DNA from: ZC4RG29 sp964521255
GTDB lineage: Bacteria; Bacteroidota; Bacteroidia; Cytophagales; Cyclobacteriaceae
Direction: 5' to 3'
NCBI GenBank assembly: GCA_964521255.1
Contig: CAZFRM010000008.1
Span: 1 to 64,000 of the forward strand
DNA: 64,000 nt
Every line of letters begins with the position of its first letter. Position 1 is the stretch's first letter. Below the pieces are notes generated by a model. It was not told where the DNA came from, searched no databases, and was given only the letters and a program-made list of their open reading frames with translations. Positions 1 through 7,545 of the stretch are shown here, one piece after another. Made by a program: the position numbers and the translations under genes.

Positions 1-4
1 ACAA

Positions 5-137
5 ACAAAAAATTCCTACAGGATTATAATTATTCAAACAGTTCCCTTAATCTTCTCAATACAACTGAACTAATCATGGTAATCCTTTAATCAAGCAAAC
101 CTGTCCGTCCGGCAGGCGGGTCAAGGTTCAGACAATT
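5..137 (+). repeat. 133-bp direct repeat, copy 1
   Basis: This stretch reappears without gaps 1254 bases downstream, differing at only a handful of bases. It contains a GC-rich inverted core (CCTG..CCGGCAGG) near its end. It lies just before the TonB-domain gene at 207, and the second copy lies just after that gene. No coding sense is apparent. The family is not one I can name. Confidence 0.85.
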
Positions 138-206
138 TTTCGCGGGGAAAGAGTTGAAAAAATTCCAGAATTATCTTTCTTTGGAAGATTGTCGGCCATA
201 ACATAA

Positions 207-1151
207 ATGAATCTAACCATGAAACTTATCGTCTCATTATTAACACTTCTGATTCCTTTTTGGTCTAATGGTCAGGAATGGAAAAAAACATTTCATGATA
301 AAAGTGGTGCTGTGACGGACGAATCGATTAGTGAATATTATGTACTTGAAAAGGAAGCATGGAACAGTCCGAGTGATACATTGAAATCTTACTACACAGA
401 AGGGAATGCACTTCGTTCGCTTTCCGTTGTAAATCAGGTGGGCTTGCGTGAGGGTACCACCACGTATTATCACAAGAATGGAAACGTCCGGTTGTCCGCA
501 AACTATTACAATGGATCTCTACGGGGAGATGTTGTCAGCTATTATCCCGATGGAAAAATGCAAAGTATAGAAACCTATACTATGTTGCATAAATCTGCTT
601 TGCAGGATTATTGGGACTCGCTCGGCAATCAGATCATCAAAGAGGGCACTGGGTTTTGCCGTTGCGTGTTAGGGATGCCCTTCGAAAACAGAAACCTTGA
701 AATCGGTAAAATGACGGGCAGCTACAAAGACTCCGTATGGATAGGGCTGAATGATACCGGAAGAAAATATTATGAAGAGGAATATAACAATGGGGAACTT
801 GTCAAAGGATTTTCAGTGGATGATGATGGAAATCAATATGAATACACGGTAATGGAAGAGCCAGCGGAATATCCCGGCGGCATCCAGGAAGTTTATAAAC
901 ATGTGAGCACCAGGATGCAGTATCCGAAAGAGGCGCGAAAGAAAGGAATTGAAGGAAAAGTCTTTGTGGAATTTGTTCTGGAAAAGGATGGGTCTGTTAC
1001 GAATGTGAAAGTTATTAAGGGCATCGGCGGTGGTTGCGATGAAGTTGCCATGGATGCAATAAGCTCGTTGCAAAAGTGGAAACCTGGAAAGCAACGCGGG
1101 AAACCTGTAAGGCAAAGGATGGTGATGCCGCTGATTTTTAAACTAAGCTAA
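207..1151 (+). CDS. Exported MORN-like repeat protein with TonB C-terminal domain
   Basis: A secreted protein of 314 residues. Residues 1-22 form a signal peptide ending near SNGQ; the ATG at 219 (Met5) gives an equally good signal and could be the true start. Residues about 60-215 hold YwqK/MORN-like repeats of the type YYxxGxxR and YYPDGKMQ. The last 90 residues are a TonB C-terminal domain: EYPGG, then MQYPKEARKKGIEGKVFVEF, and GGGCDEVAMDAI. In Bacteroidota such domains often occur in periplasmic proteins that are not the classical energy-transducing TonB; no N-terminal membrane anchor plus proline-rich linker is seen here, so a role in outer-membrane energisation is not implied. The gene stands alone between two direct repeats. 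Function unknown. Confidence 0.8.
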   Translation: MNLTMKLIVSLLTLLIPFWSNGQEWKKTFHDKSGAVTDESISEYYVLEKEAWNSPSDTLKSYYTEGNALRSLSVVNQVGLREGTTTYYHKNGNVRLSANYYNGSLRGDVVSYYPDGKMQSIETYTMLHKSALQDYWDSLGNQIIKEGTGFCRCVLGMPFENRNLEIGKMTGSYKDSVWIGLNDTGRKYYEEEYNNGELVKGFSVDDDGNQYEYTVMEEPAEYPGGIQEVYKHVSTRMQYPKEARKKGIEGKVFVEFVLEKDGSVTNVKVIKGIGGGCDEVAMDAISSLQKWKPGKQRGKPVRQRMVMPLIFKLS

Positions 1152-1258
1152 AGTTCCTGCATTGCGTGGTCGTGATCGCTCGCATTTCATAGAACACGCG
1201 CAGCCGACACGCTGGCATTTACAATTCATTTAACCCGAAGTTGAAGCTCCGGCTACAG

Positions 1259-1391
1259 ACAAAAAATTCCTACAGGATTATAATTATTCAAACAGTTCCC
1301 TTAATCTTCTCAATACAACTGAACTAATCAAGGTAATCCTTTAATCTTACAAACCTGCCCGTCCGGCAGGCGGGTCAAGGTTCAGACAATT
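1259..1391 (+). repeat. 133-bp direct repeat, copy 2
   Basis: Second copy of the repeat at 5-137, with the same length and order. Differences include TCAAGGT for TCATGGT and CTGCCC for CTGTCC; the latter makes the CCTGCC/GGCAGG hairpin arms perfect. The two copies flank the gene at 207-1151 as direct repeats. The rest of the gene-free stretch 1152-1534 holds a second hairpin and a partial third copy. Confidence 0.85.
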
Positions 1392-1410
1392 GGTGCACTG
1401 CGTCTTCCAC

Positions 1411-1463
1411 GGGATCCCCTGCCTGCCACCGCCTGGGCAATAGCCAGGCAGGCAGGGAATCCC
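1411..1463. repeat. Long imperfect GC-rich hairpin
   Basis: Arms GGGATCCCCTGCCTGCC and GGCAGGCAGGGAATCCC can pair with one or two mismatches around a loop of about 20 bases. It belongs to the same CCTGCC/GGCAGG sequence style as the hairpins at 100-120 and 46035-46070. It sits between repeat copies 2 and 3. It could be a mobile palindromic unit or an RNA structure; there is no T-run to make it a clear terminator. Confidence 0.7.
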
Positions 1464-1490
1464 TACCCTAACGCAGGCGCTGTGCTAACA

Positions 1491-1540
1491 ACTTAATCAT
1501 GGTAATCCTTTAATCAAGCAGATCAAGGTTCAGACTATTT
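1491..1540 (+). repeat. Partial third repeat copy lacking the hairpin
   Basis: Matches the right half of copies 1 and 2 (ATGGTAATCCTTTAATCAAG, then TCAAGGTTCAGAC) but lacks the roughly 21 bases that carry the CCTG/CAGG hairpin in those copies. The complement of its end supplies the TAG stop codon of the minus-strand gene at 1535-2020. Confidence 0.75.
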
Positions 1541-2020
1541 TTTAACCAAGAACCTATTTGAATTTTCCCTGGTTACAAACTGGTCGTTCGTCAAAAAATA
1601 CTCCTCAACAACAGTTCCTATACTTCCACTTATAGCAATGCGAATGTACCCTTCTTTTGCAGACCAGGTACCATCCTTCTCCTGGCTGTCTCCACTACTA
1701 CCCGTCCACGTCCATGTGCAGGTTCCGTCATCTTTTAAAGCATACGTCTCAACTGCATCTTGCCCTATCGTGTAAGTGCCGGAATACTTTGTAATGTAGT
1801 TTGAATCCTCACCGGATAGTGTTGGGGCCGGGATTGGTTTTGATGGTATAGAGAAATAAATTACGGCAACAATGAATACCAGTATGCATACACCGGTAAA
1901 CCAAACCCACTTCATTGTCGCTCTTTTTTTTGCCAAAGCAACTGCCTTGTCAAGTGCTTCCTTTTTTTGCATTTCATCGTACAGCCGGGCCTTCTCTTCG
2001 TTTGATAAATTATCAGGCAT
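1535..2020 (-). CDS. Small single-pass membrane protein, function unknown
   Basis: 161 residues. Residues 1-36 are charged and helical (DNLSNEEKARLYDEMQ...), residues about 38-57 form one strong transmembrane helix, and the rest (60-161) is a soluble, beta-rich domain with YSGTYTI, DDGTCTWTWTGSS and DGTWSAKEGYIRI. That pattern resembles the lipocalin-like stress or copper-resistance domains common in Bacteroidota, but I cannot assign a family firmly. With no N-terminal signal the topology is cytoplasmic tail, membrane helix, periplasmic beta domain (inference). The stop codon lies within a partial intergenic repeat, so the native C-terminus may have been altered. Confidence 0.65.
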   Translation of the reverse strand: MPDNLSNEEKARLYDEMQKKEALDKAVALAKKRATMKWVWFTGVCILVFIVAVIYFSIPSKPIPAPTLSGEDSNYITKYSGTYTIGQDAVETYALKDDGTCTWTWTGSSGDSQEKDGTWSAKEGYIRIAISGSIGTVVEEYFLTNDQFVTRENSNRFLVKK

Positions 2021-2122
2021 TGGAAATAAGTTTGATTAGACAATAGAGGAAGCTAATCAAAAGTTTCTTTCAGGCAAAATTCAAATGGAAAAAGTATGAT
2101 TGGACATGCTCAGAAATGTTTA

Positions 2123-2488
2123 TTACTTATCTGTGGTACGTAACGAACGATCAAATACTTGTTTAAGAACAAGCGCCTCATTATGCGCTTCATCTTTTGC
2201 ACCATAAAGCAACGTTATTGTTCCTTGTTCGGCCTGTTCTCTCAATAACAAAACCTGCTCCCGGTTCTTTTTGAGTTCCGCACGATAACGCTTCTGAAAT
2301 TCTTTCCACTTATCCGGATCATGATCAAACCATTTTCGGAGTTCTGTACTGGGGGCTATATTTTTCAACCACAAATCAACGGCTGCTTTTTCTTTTGTCA
2401 GGCCCCGTGGCCAAAGCCTGTCTACAAGTATACGCACGCCGTCTTCTTTGCCCGGCTTCTCATATACCCTTTTGATGTTGATTTTCAT
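2123..2488 (-). CDS. DUF488 family protein (YeaO-like)
   Basis: 121 residues, the full length for this family. The N-terminal signature VRILVDRLWPRGLTKEKA, then WLKNIAPSTELRKWFDHDPDKW and the closing TLLYGAKDEAHNEALVL are hallmarks of the DUF488/YeaO group. The biochemical role is not established. It is probably cytoplasmic: no signal peptide or membrane segment. It stands alone, with non-coding DNA on both sides. Confidence 0.85.
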   Translation of the reverse strand: MKINIKRVYEKPGKEDGVRILVDRLWPRGLTKEKAAVDLWLKNIAPSTELRKWFDHDPDKWKEFQKRYRAELKKNREQVLLLREQAEQGTITLLYGAKDEAHNEALVLKQVFDRSLRTTDK

Positions 2489-2540
2489 TTATGCAACCCT
2501 CAAATACTGTTAAGGAATTCATTGGAATTTTTGCTCCGCA

Positions 2541-2612
2541 CCTTACCCCTGGCCCGCCAGCTGGCGGGGAAGCAGCGAGCAGGAATGCCCCGCTGGCTAG
2601 CGGGGTTAGGGG
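2541..2612. repeat. Paired GC-rich palindromes
   Basis: Two strong hairpins lie 18 bases apart: CCCGCCAGCTGGCGGG (perfect 16-base palindrome) and CCCCGCTGGCTAGCGGGG (7-bp arms). They are bracketed by TACCCCT and GTTAGGGG, which can themselves pair, so the whole unit may fold as a cruciform-like stem with two inner arms. It lies between two minus-strand genes. No coding sense is apparent. Confidence 0.75.
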
Positions 2613-2650
2613 CTGCGTAGGAGACATGAAACTTTATAGTGAACACGACA

Positions 2651-2830
2651 CTAAACGGTCCGCCCTACCTCCTCTTTCCGTAACCATTGTTTTAATTTAC
2701 TCTGCTCTGATGGTTCTAAATATTGGAATGTTTTACGGTACTCCTTTCTGAAAAGTATTCTGCTGAATTTCATTTTCGCCAGAATGATCTTGCAATATTC
2801 AAGCATACTTGTCTTAAACGATTTTTCCAT
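2651..2830 (-). CDS. Conserved-looking 59-residue basic protein
   Basis: An ATG-to-TAG frame of 59 residues beginning MEKSFKTSMLEYCKIILAKM and containing FSRILFRKEYRKTFQYLEPS and LKQWLRKE. The composition (helical, Lys/Arg-rich, a short hydrophobic stretch at 11-20) and the smooth codon use suggest a real small gene. It resembles, from memory, small uncharacterised proteins common in Cytophagales. Neighbours are the DUF488 gene and the deaminase, all on the minus strand. No Shine-Dalgarno sequence, as usual for this phylum. Function unknown. Confidence 0.6.
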   Translation of the reverse strand: MEKSFKTSMLEYCKIILAKMKFSRILFRKEYRKTFQYLEPSEQSKLKQWLRKEEVGRTV

Positions 2831-2878
2831 ACTAAACGTGATTGCAGATAAGAAATGAAATTGCCGAAGGTTCGGTGA

Positions 2879-3466
2879 TCAGTTGGGCCGGAATATCCCA
2901 TTCAAATCATCCGGAAGCAAAACTACTTCAGGGATAATGCGTTCAGACGGGTCTCTTATCAATGATTGGTAAGCGTGCTGATTCAATATTTGAACATCCT
3001 TTTGACCAGCCGTATCTGAAGCCTTAAAGTAGATGATCTTATCTATTTTAGTTAAATAGAATAGCGAAAGACACATAGGGCATGGTTGAGCACTGGTGTA
3101 AACCACGCATCCTTCCAGTGATGTATTACCCAAAGCGTTGAAAGTTTCCTTTACAGCTTCCACCTCGGCATGTGCTGTCGGATCACCCGGTGATAGTGAT
3201 TGATTCCATCCAGTGCCTGTTATTTTTCCATTCTTTACAATGATGCAACCCGGAGAATTGATATGATCATGGGCTCCACCTGGCTTTCCTTCATTTAATA
3301 CCATCTTCATAAAAGCAAAATCTTCTTCCGTCAATTCTCTTTTCAATTGCTCCATTTTCGTTTCGTTTAATCTATAGACACTAACTTCCTTTTGTGCAAC
3401 ATGTGCAGCATAAGCACTGAAGAACAACAATGCCATCAATATGATAATTTTGATTACCGGCATCAT
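2879..3466 (-). CDS. Cytidine/guanine deaminase-family protein with hydrophobic N-terminus
   Basis: 195 residues. The zinc-dependent deaminase fold is shown by HAEVEAVKE (zinc-binding His and catalytic Glu) and PCPMC (two zinc Cys), spaced as in guanine/nucleoside deaminases. HDHINSPGCIIVKNGKITGTG is the usual N-terminal strand. Residues 4-22 (IKIIILMALLFFSAYAAH) form a signal peptide or membrane anchor, unusual for a family that is normally cytoplasmic. Its start overlaps the end of the Rnk-like gene by 4 bases (ATGA), so the two are translationally coupled. The substrate cannot be told from sequence; guanine or a related base is most likely. A start at an internal Met would remove the signal but also lose the close overlap. 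Confidence 0.8.
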   Translation of the reverse strand: MMPVIKIIILMALLFFSAYAAHVAQKEVSVYRLNETKMEQLKRELTEEDFAFMKMVLNEGKPGGAHDHINSPGCIIVKNGKITGTGWNQSLSPGDPTAHAEVEAVKETFNALGNTSLEGCVVYTSAQPCPMCLSLFYLTKIDKIIYFKASDTAGQKDVQILNQHAYQSLIRDPSERIIPEVVLLPDDLNGIFRPN

Positions 3467-3909
3467 AATGAATAGTCACCAACAGCCTCTGGCTGATAAG
3501 TGACCTTTACAATTTCAAACGATCCATTACCTTTAGGCGTTTTCCACGAAACGAGATCGCCAACACGTTTGCCCAGTAAGGAAATACCTATTGGAGAAAA
3601 GACGGATACCTTTCTCTCTTTACTGTCAGCCTCCTGGGGATACGTTATTGTAAGCTCAGCTTCCCTTTCGCCTGCAACATCTCTTAGAAATACTCTTGAG
3701 TTCATGGTAATTACAGTTGCAGGTATACGGTCTTGGGAAAGCATTTCTGCTTGTACCAGTTCTTTGTATAAACGTGAAGCAAGTTCAGGCATCTTGGTCT
3801 TTAATGATGCGAACTCCAATAGACCCATTAGTCGTTGATAATCATTAATTGTTATTACCATTCTCTTTTCCATAGCATTAGATTTCAATACGTACCTCGC
3901 AGTATCCAT
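3463..3909 (-). CDS. Rnk / GreA-GreB C-terminal domain protein
   Basis: 148 residues. Residues about 65-145 match the FKBP-like C-terminal domain shared by GreA, GreB and Rnk: VFLRDVAGEREAELTITYP, SPIGISLLGKRVGDLVSWK. The N-terminal part (MVITINDYQRLMGLLEFA) has the short Rnk-type coiled coil. Such proteins bind RNA polymerase near the secondary channel, and this one lacks the long Gre coiled coil with its acidic tip, so an Rnk-like role is favoured over transcript cleavage. Met13 (MEKRMVITINDY) is an alternative start. It forms a two-gene unit with the deaminase that overlaps its stop codon. Confidence 0.8.
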   Translation of the reverse strand: MDTARYVLKSNAMEKRMVITINDYQRLMGLLEFASLKTKMPELASRLYKELVQAEMLSQDRIPATVITMNSRVFLRDVAGEREAELTITYPQEADSKERKVSVFSPIGISLLGKRVGDLVSWKTPKGNGSFEIVKVTYQPEAVGDYSL

Positions 3910-4080
3910 GCCAGATAACTATACCTTAAGGGTGAAGGAATCAGGGTTTATGTAAAACCAGAGTGGTTCAAAAATATCCGGTGGGTAGAATCTCCTCAGT
4001 ACTGTTAGACTCACCAGCTATAAATAGAGGATTTAATCGCATATGATTTTGTATCTTTAAAAGATTGAAATTTTATAAGA

Positions 4081-5190
4081 ATGATTGCCGCTAACATAAA
4101 ACTTAAAGAAAGAGTTAAGGAATTGAAATGCCTCTATGACTTATCAAAAATTGCTTTGGAGGCGGGCACTGATGTAAACATCCTTATGAACAAGACATTA
4201 GCGATACTTTCTAATGCCATGCAGTTTCCCGGTCTGGCGGAAGTCAGTATTACCGAAGGCAAGATTAAATACACAACAAAAGGATTTGAAAAATGTAAAC
4301 ACCATATATCATGTCGAATTGGCATCGGCAAAAATAAGTATGGCACGTTAAAGGTTGGGTATAGGTCTTCACCAGGGAAAACAGATTCTAAAAATTTGTT
4401 CCTGGCAGAAGAAAAAAAAATGATCAGGATTGTGGCAAGAGAACTATCGCTGTTTATTAAACGTGCCAGTGCGGAGGAGAATAGCAGAAAATTGGAAATG
4501 CAACTGCAGCATTCTGAACGATTGGCGTTTGTGGGTGAGCTGTCAGCAGGTATAGCGCACGAGTTAAATGAACCGTTAGGCAGAATACTTGGATTTGCTC
4601 AATTAATCAAAAAGAATGGTGTTTTAAGTGAGCAACAGGATAGCGATCTCGATAAGATTATCAAGGCGTCTCTTTATACACGGGAAATTATTAAGAAGCT
4701 AATGATTTTTTCCCGGCAGATGCCAAGACAGATCAATCCGGTAGACCTCAACGCTATTGTTTCAAACATCCTGTATTTTATTGATGTACGCTATCAAAGT
4801 CGTGGAATTGAAATAGTAGAAAAGCTCGATCAACATTTACCGGTTATCCAAGCTGACTCCGTTCAAATTAGCCAGGTACTGGTAAACCTTATTACAAATG
4901 CAATCCATGCTATGCCTGACGGAGGAAAAATAACGGTGGCGACTAAGGGTAAGAACGACCACGTAAGTTTAATTGTGAGGGACACAGGAAGTGGTATGTC
5001 GAATGCAGTTAAGAAAAAAATTTTCGAACCCTTTTATACAACCAAGCCTCCTGGGCAGGGCACAGGTTTAGGACTTTCTGTTGTGCAGGGGATAGTAGAA
5101 GAACACAAGGGAAGAATACTGGTGAATAGTGTTCCCGGAAAAGGATCAAAATTTGAAATTGTATTACCGCTGAAGCAGGCAAGGAAGTAA
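4081..5190 (+). CDS. Sensor histidine kinase, partner of the NtrC-type regulator
   Basis: 369 residues. The N-terminal 130 residues look like a degenerate GAF-type sensor (LKCLYDLSKIALEAGTDVN) with several cysteines (CKHHISC near residue 80), so it is probably a cytoplasmic sensor; no membrane segments are seen. The dimerisation box is ERLAFVGELSAGIAHELNEP with the phospho-acceptor His at residue 160. The HATPase domain shows LVNLITNAIHAMPDGG (N box), RDTGSGM (G1), FEPFYTTKPPGQGTGLGLS (F and G2). One base separates its stop from the response regulator at 5192, so they form an operon. The signal sensed is unknown; the cysteine/histidine motif could bind a metal or sense redox (inference). Confidence 0.9.
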   Translation: MIAANIKLKERVKELKCLYDLSKIALEAGTDVNILMNKTLAILSNAMQFPGLAEVSITEGKIKYTTKGFEKCKHHISCRIGIGKNKYGTLKVGYRSSPGKTDSKNLFLAEEKKMIRIVARELSLFIKRASAEENSRKLEMQLQHSERLAFVGELSAGIAHELNEPLGRILGFAQLIKKNGVLSEQQDSDLDKIIKASLYTREIIKKLMIFSRQMPRQINPVDLNAIVSNILYFIDVRYQSRGIEIVEKLDQHLPVIQADSVQISQVLVNLITNAIHAMPDGGKITVATKGKNDHVSLIVRDTGSGMSNAVKKKIFEPFYTTKPPGQGTGLGLSVVQGIVEEHKGRILVNSVPGKGSKFEIVLPLKQARK

Positions 5191-5191
5191 T

Positions 5192-6535
5192 ATGAAGAAG
5201 AAACAATCTACCAATATCAATGTATTAGTGGTTGATGATTCACCGGAAAGCGTGGAACTCATCCGGCGTAACCTTCAGTCTATTGGCTATCAAATTTACA
5301 CCGCTAATAATGTACAATCGGCCATCAAGCTTTTGGCATCAGTGGGCGTTGATCTTCTCATTACAGATTTAAAAATGCCCGGTGAGAACGGGATCGAATT
5401 AGTTCGCCATGCTTCGGAGAATTATAAAGGAATCGGGATTCTTGTCATTACAGGATTTCCCTCCATACAAGGCGCTGTTGAATCCATTAAGATCGGCGCA
5501 GAGGAATACCTGGTGAAGTCATTCACGGATGAAGAATTGTTTGCCTCTGTAGAAAGAGTGCTGAGTAAAACAAAAAGAAACAAGGGCGAACCCGATACGT
5601 TGCCCGCGCAGAATTTCGGAATCATCGGAGATTCCGATGGCATGAAAAAAGTTTTTAATACCATTCATAAAGCGAAGTCAACCAACGCCACCGTATTAAT
5701 TTATGGTGAAAGTGGAACCGGAAAAGAATTAGTGGCAAGAGCCCTGCACTATTCAGGTTCAGTTTCGGCTGCGCCTTTTGTGCCCGTTAATTGTGGGGGA
5801 ATTCCCGACTCTTTATTAGAGAGCGAATTATTTGGCTACGTGAAGGGAGCCTTTACCGGTGCTACAGAAACACGTGCCGGGTTTTTCCAGACCGCAGACG
5901 GCGGAACAATATTCCTGGATGAAATCAGTAATACCAGTCTGGCTATGCAGGCGAAACTTTTGCGCGTGCTACAGGAGAAAGAGTTTTACATGGTTGGATC
6001 CAAGAAAACGCTTAAAGTGAATGTACGCGTGGTAGCTGCCACCAATGTTGACCTCATGCAATTGGTGAAGAAGGGGTTGTTCCGCGAGGATTTATATTAT
6101 CGTTTGAATATCATAACGATTGATTTACCACCACTACGTGAAAGAGGAGAGGATATAGTTCAATTAATTTATTTCTTCCTTGCAAAATATGTTAAAGAGT
6201 TGGGCAAACCGCCCATGAAGTTTTCCCAAAAAGCCATACAAGCTTTAAAGGAATATGCGTGGCCCGGCAATGTAAGGGAACTTCAAAACCTTATACACAG
6301 GCTGGTCATTATGTCGGAAGATAGTACTATCGATATACCTGACCTCCCGGAATCATTTCGCTTTTCCGGCAGACGAACCAGAGGGCTTGACCGGAAACTT
6401 GAAGATGTAGAACGGGAATACATTCAGGATGCATTGGCTGCGAACCGGAATAATATATCGCAAACGGCAATTAGTTTGGGAATTGACAGGAAGACGCTGA
6501 GAGACAAATTAAAAAAGTATAAGCCATCTGCTTAG
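5192..6535 (+). CDS. NtrC-family sigma-54-dependent response regulator
   Basis: 447 residues in three parts. A receiver domain (1-125) has phospho-acceptor Asp59 in LLITDLKMPG. An AAA+ sigma-54 interaction domain (about 145-375) has Walker A GESGTGKE at 172-179 and the sigma-54 contact loop GAFTGA at 219-224. A Fis-type helix-turn-helix at the C-terminus (ISQTAISLGIDRKTLRDKLK) binds DNA. The protein activates RpoN-dependent promoters after phosphorylation by the kinase encoded one base upstream. The regulated genes are not known; the two small genes immediately downstream are the nearest candidates. Confidence 0.95.
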   Translation: MKKKQSTNINVLVVDDSPESVELIRRNLQSIGYQIYTANNVQSAIKLLASVGVDLLITDLKMPGENGIELVRHASENYKGIGILVITGFPSIQGAVESIKIGAEEYLVKSFTDEELFASVERVLSKTKRNKGEPDTLPAQNFGIIGDSDGMKKVFNTIHKAKSTNATVLIYGESGTGKELVARALHYSGSVSAAPFVPVNCGGIPDSLLESELFGYVKGAFTGATETRAGFFQTADGGTIFLDEISNTSLAMQAKLLRVLQEKEFYMVGSKKTLKVNVRVVAATNVDLMQLVKKGLFREDLYYRLNIITIDLPPLRERGEDIVQLIYFFLAKYVKELGKPPMKFSQKAIQALKEYAWPGNVRELQNLIHRLVIMSEDSTIDIPDLPESFRFSGRRTRGLDRKLEDVEREYIQDALAANRNNISQTAISLGIDRKTLRDKLKKYKPSA

Positions 6536-6620
6536 TGGGGTAAAAAGTACCACTGATTCATACCTCACCACACAGCCAAAAAAAATAGTTCACAATCAAA
6601 CGCTATTCAAGGGTTTAATA

Positions 6621-6637
6621 CTGGTATGCGTTTTGGA
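6621..6637 (+). promoter_or_regulatory. Possible weak sigma-54 promoter
   Basis: CTGGTATGCGTTTTGGA resembles the -24/-12 consensus (YTGGCACGRNNNTTGCW) with correct GG-to-TTG spacing but G in place of the conserved C of the -12 GC. It lies right after a sigma-54 activator gene. If real, transcription would begin past the ATG at 6637 and the downstream gene would start at Met9 (6661). Weak evidence only. Confidence 0.2.
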
Positions 6638-6927
6638 TGACCGGTGGAGACGAGCATCTTATGCATACACAAGAACTGATTGAGCATTTAATACAAAGTG
6701 AGCTGAAGGGTCTTTGTACGAACTGTGAATTTGCTAAACACTGCTCTTACCGGAAGGCCACGGATAAGATCATTATTCAGTGCGAGCTTTATCAATTAAG
6801 TGAGCTGGAGCGTGTTCCACAATTGGTTTCAACGCAGCGAAGCCTTTGTACGAGCTGTTGCAAAGCAGACGCATGTCATTTGCCAGGAAGACACACTGGC
6901 ATTTGGCATTGTGAAGACTATGAGTAA
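6637..6927 (+). CDS. Cysteine-rich small protein with two CxxC modules
   Basis: 96 residues. Two similar modules occur: LCTNCEFAKHCSYR followed by a lone Cys in IIIQCELY (residues 26-50), and LCTSCCKADACHLPGRHTGIWHCEDY (residues 70-95). The layout C-x2-C-x5-C...C in each suggests two metal sites, zinc or iron-sulfur. No membrane segment. Met9 (6661) is an alternative start. The stop codon abuts the ATG of the next gene, so they are co-transcribed. The gene follows the NtrC-type regulator and may be its target. I do not recognise a named family; a redox or metal-sensing role is a guess. Confidence 0.65.
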   Translation: MTGGDEHLMHTQELIEHLIQSELKGLCTNCEFAKHCSYRKATDKIIIQCELYQLSELERVPQLVSTQRSLCTSCCKADACHLPGRHTGIWHCEDYE

Positions 6928-7341
6928 ATGTTATTAACCCTGAAAGATATGTTCGATACATTATTTGGTAGAAAAAAAGTACGCCCTAAGGAAGGAAAAT
7001 GGAAGGAATTTAATAAGCACGCTGTGTTAATTTCCGAAGGACATTACGTGCATGATGATAAACATGGCCATTGGAAAGAATTCTATGATAGCGGCGAATT
7101 AATGCTTGAAGAAACCTATCAAAACGGTATTCGTCATGGCCGGTTTGCCAGCTACCACCTTAATGGAAGTCTGTTGAGTGAGGGCACTTATGTGCAGGGA
7201 AGTCGCGAAGGGTATTTTAAAGTTTATGATGAGGACGGTACCCATATCAAGTCGCTATTATTTATTAAAAACAATTTGGTGGAAGAATATGAAAAATCGG
7301 CCATTGAAATTCGTGCAGAATATAGAAAAGTCGAGGGTTGA
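6928..7341 (+). CDS. MORN/YwqK-like repeat protein
   Basis: 137 residues. At least three repeats of the antitoxin YwqK/MORN kind can be read: GKWKEFNKHAVLISEGHYV, GHWKEFYDSGELMLEETYQ, GRFASYHLNGSLLSEGTYV and GYFKVYDEDG. The start ATG follows the stop of the cysteine-rich gene with no gap. There is no signal peptide, so it should be cytoplasmic. MORN-like repeats form beta-hairpin ladders often used for protein or lipid contacts; the partner here is unknown. The 204 bases that follow hold no gene I can support. Confidence 0.7.
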   Translation: MLLTLKDMFDTLFGRKKVRPKEGKWKEFNKHAVLISEGHYVHDDKHGHWKEFYDSGELMLEETYQNGIRHGRFASYHLNGSLLSEGTYVQGSREGYFKVYDEDGTHIKSLLFIKNNLVEEYEKSAIEIRAEYRKVEG

Positions 7342-7545
7342 TTAGCTGCTGGTAGCAATAATACTCCTGTACCTGGTATGCGCATATTTATACTTCTCAA
7401 GCTAACAATGAAAAAGTATAATCACCTGCAATCAATTTGATTTTGCATTGGCAATTGCTATTCTGACTTCCTGTACTTACGTCGTTGTAACGGATAGAAA
7501 TGAAATGTTCGCGAATTAAAACTTGTTAAAAAATAATCCAGCCCT

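Noticed and set aside
7342..7545. Possible lipoprotein fragment (LALAIAILTSC) near 7447
   Set aside because: No start codon in frame and only 20 or so codons before a stop; too weak to list.
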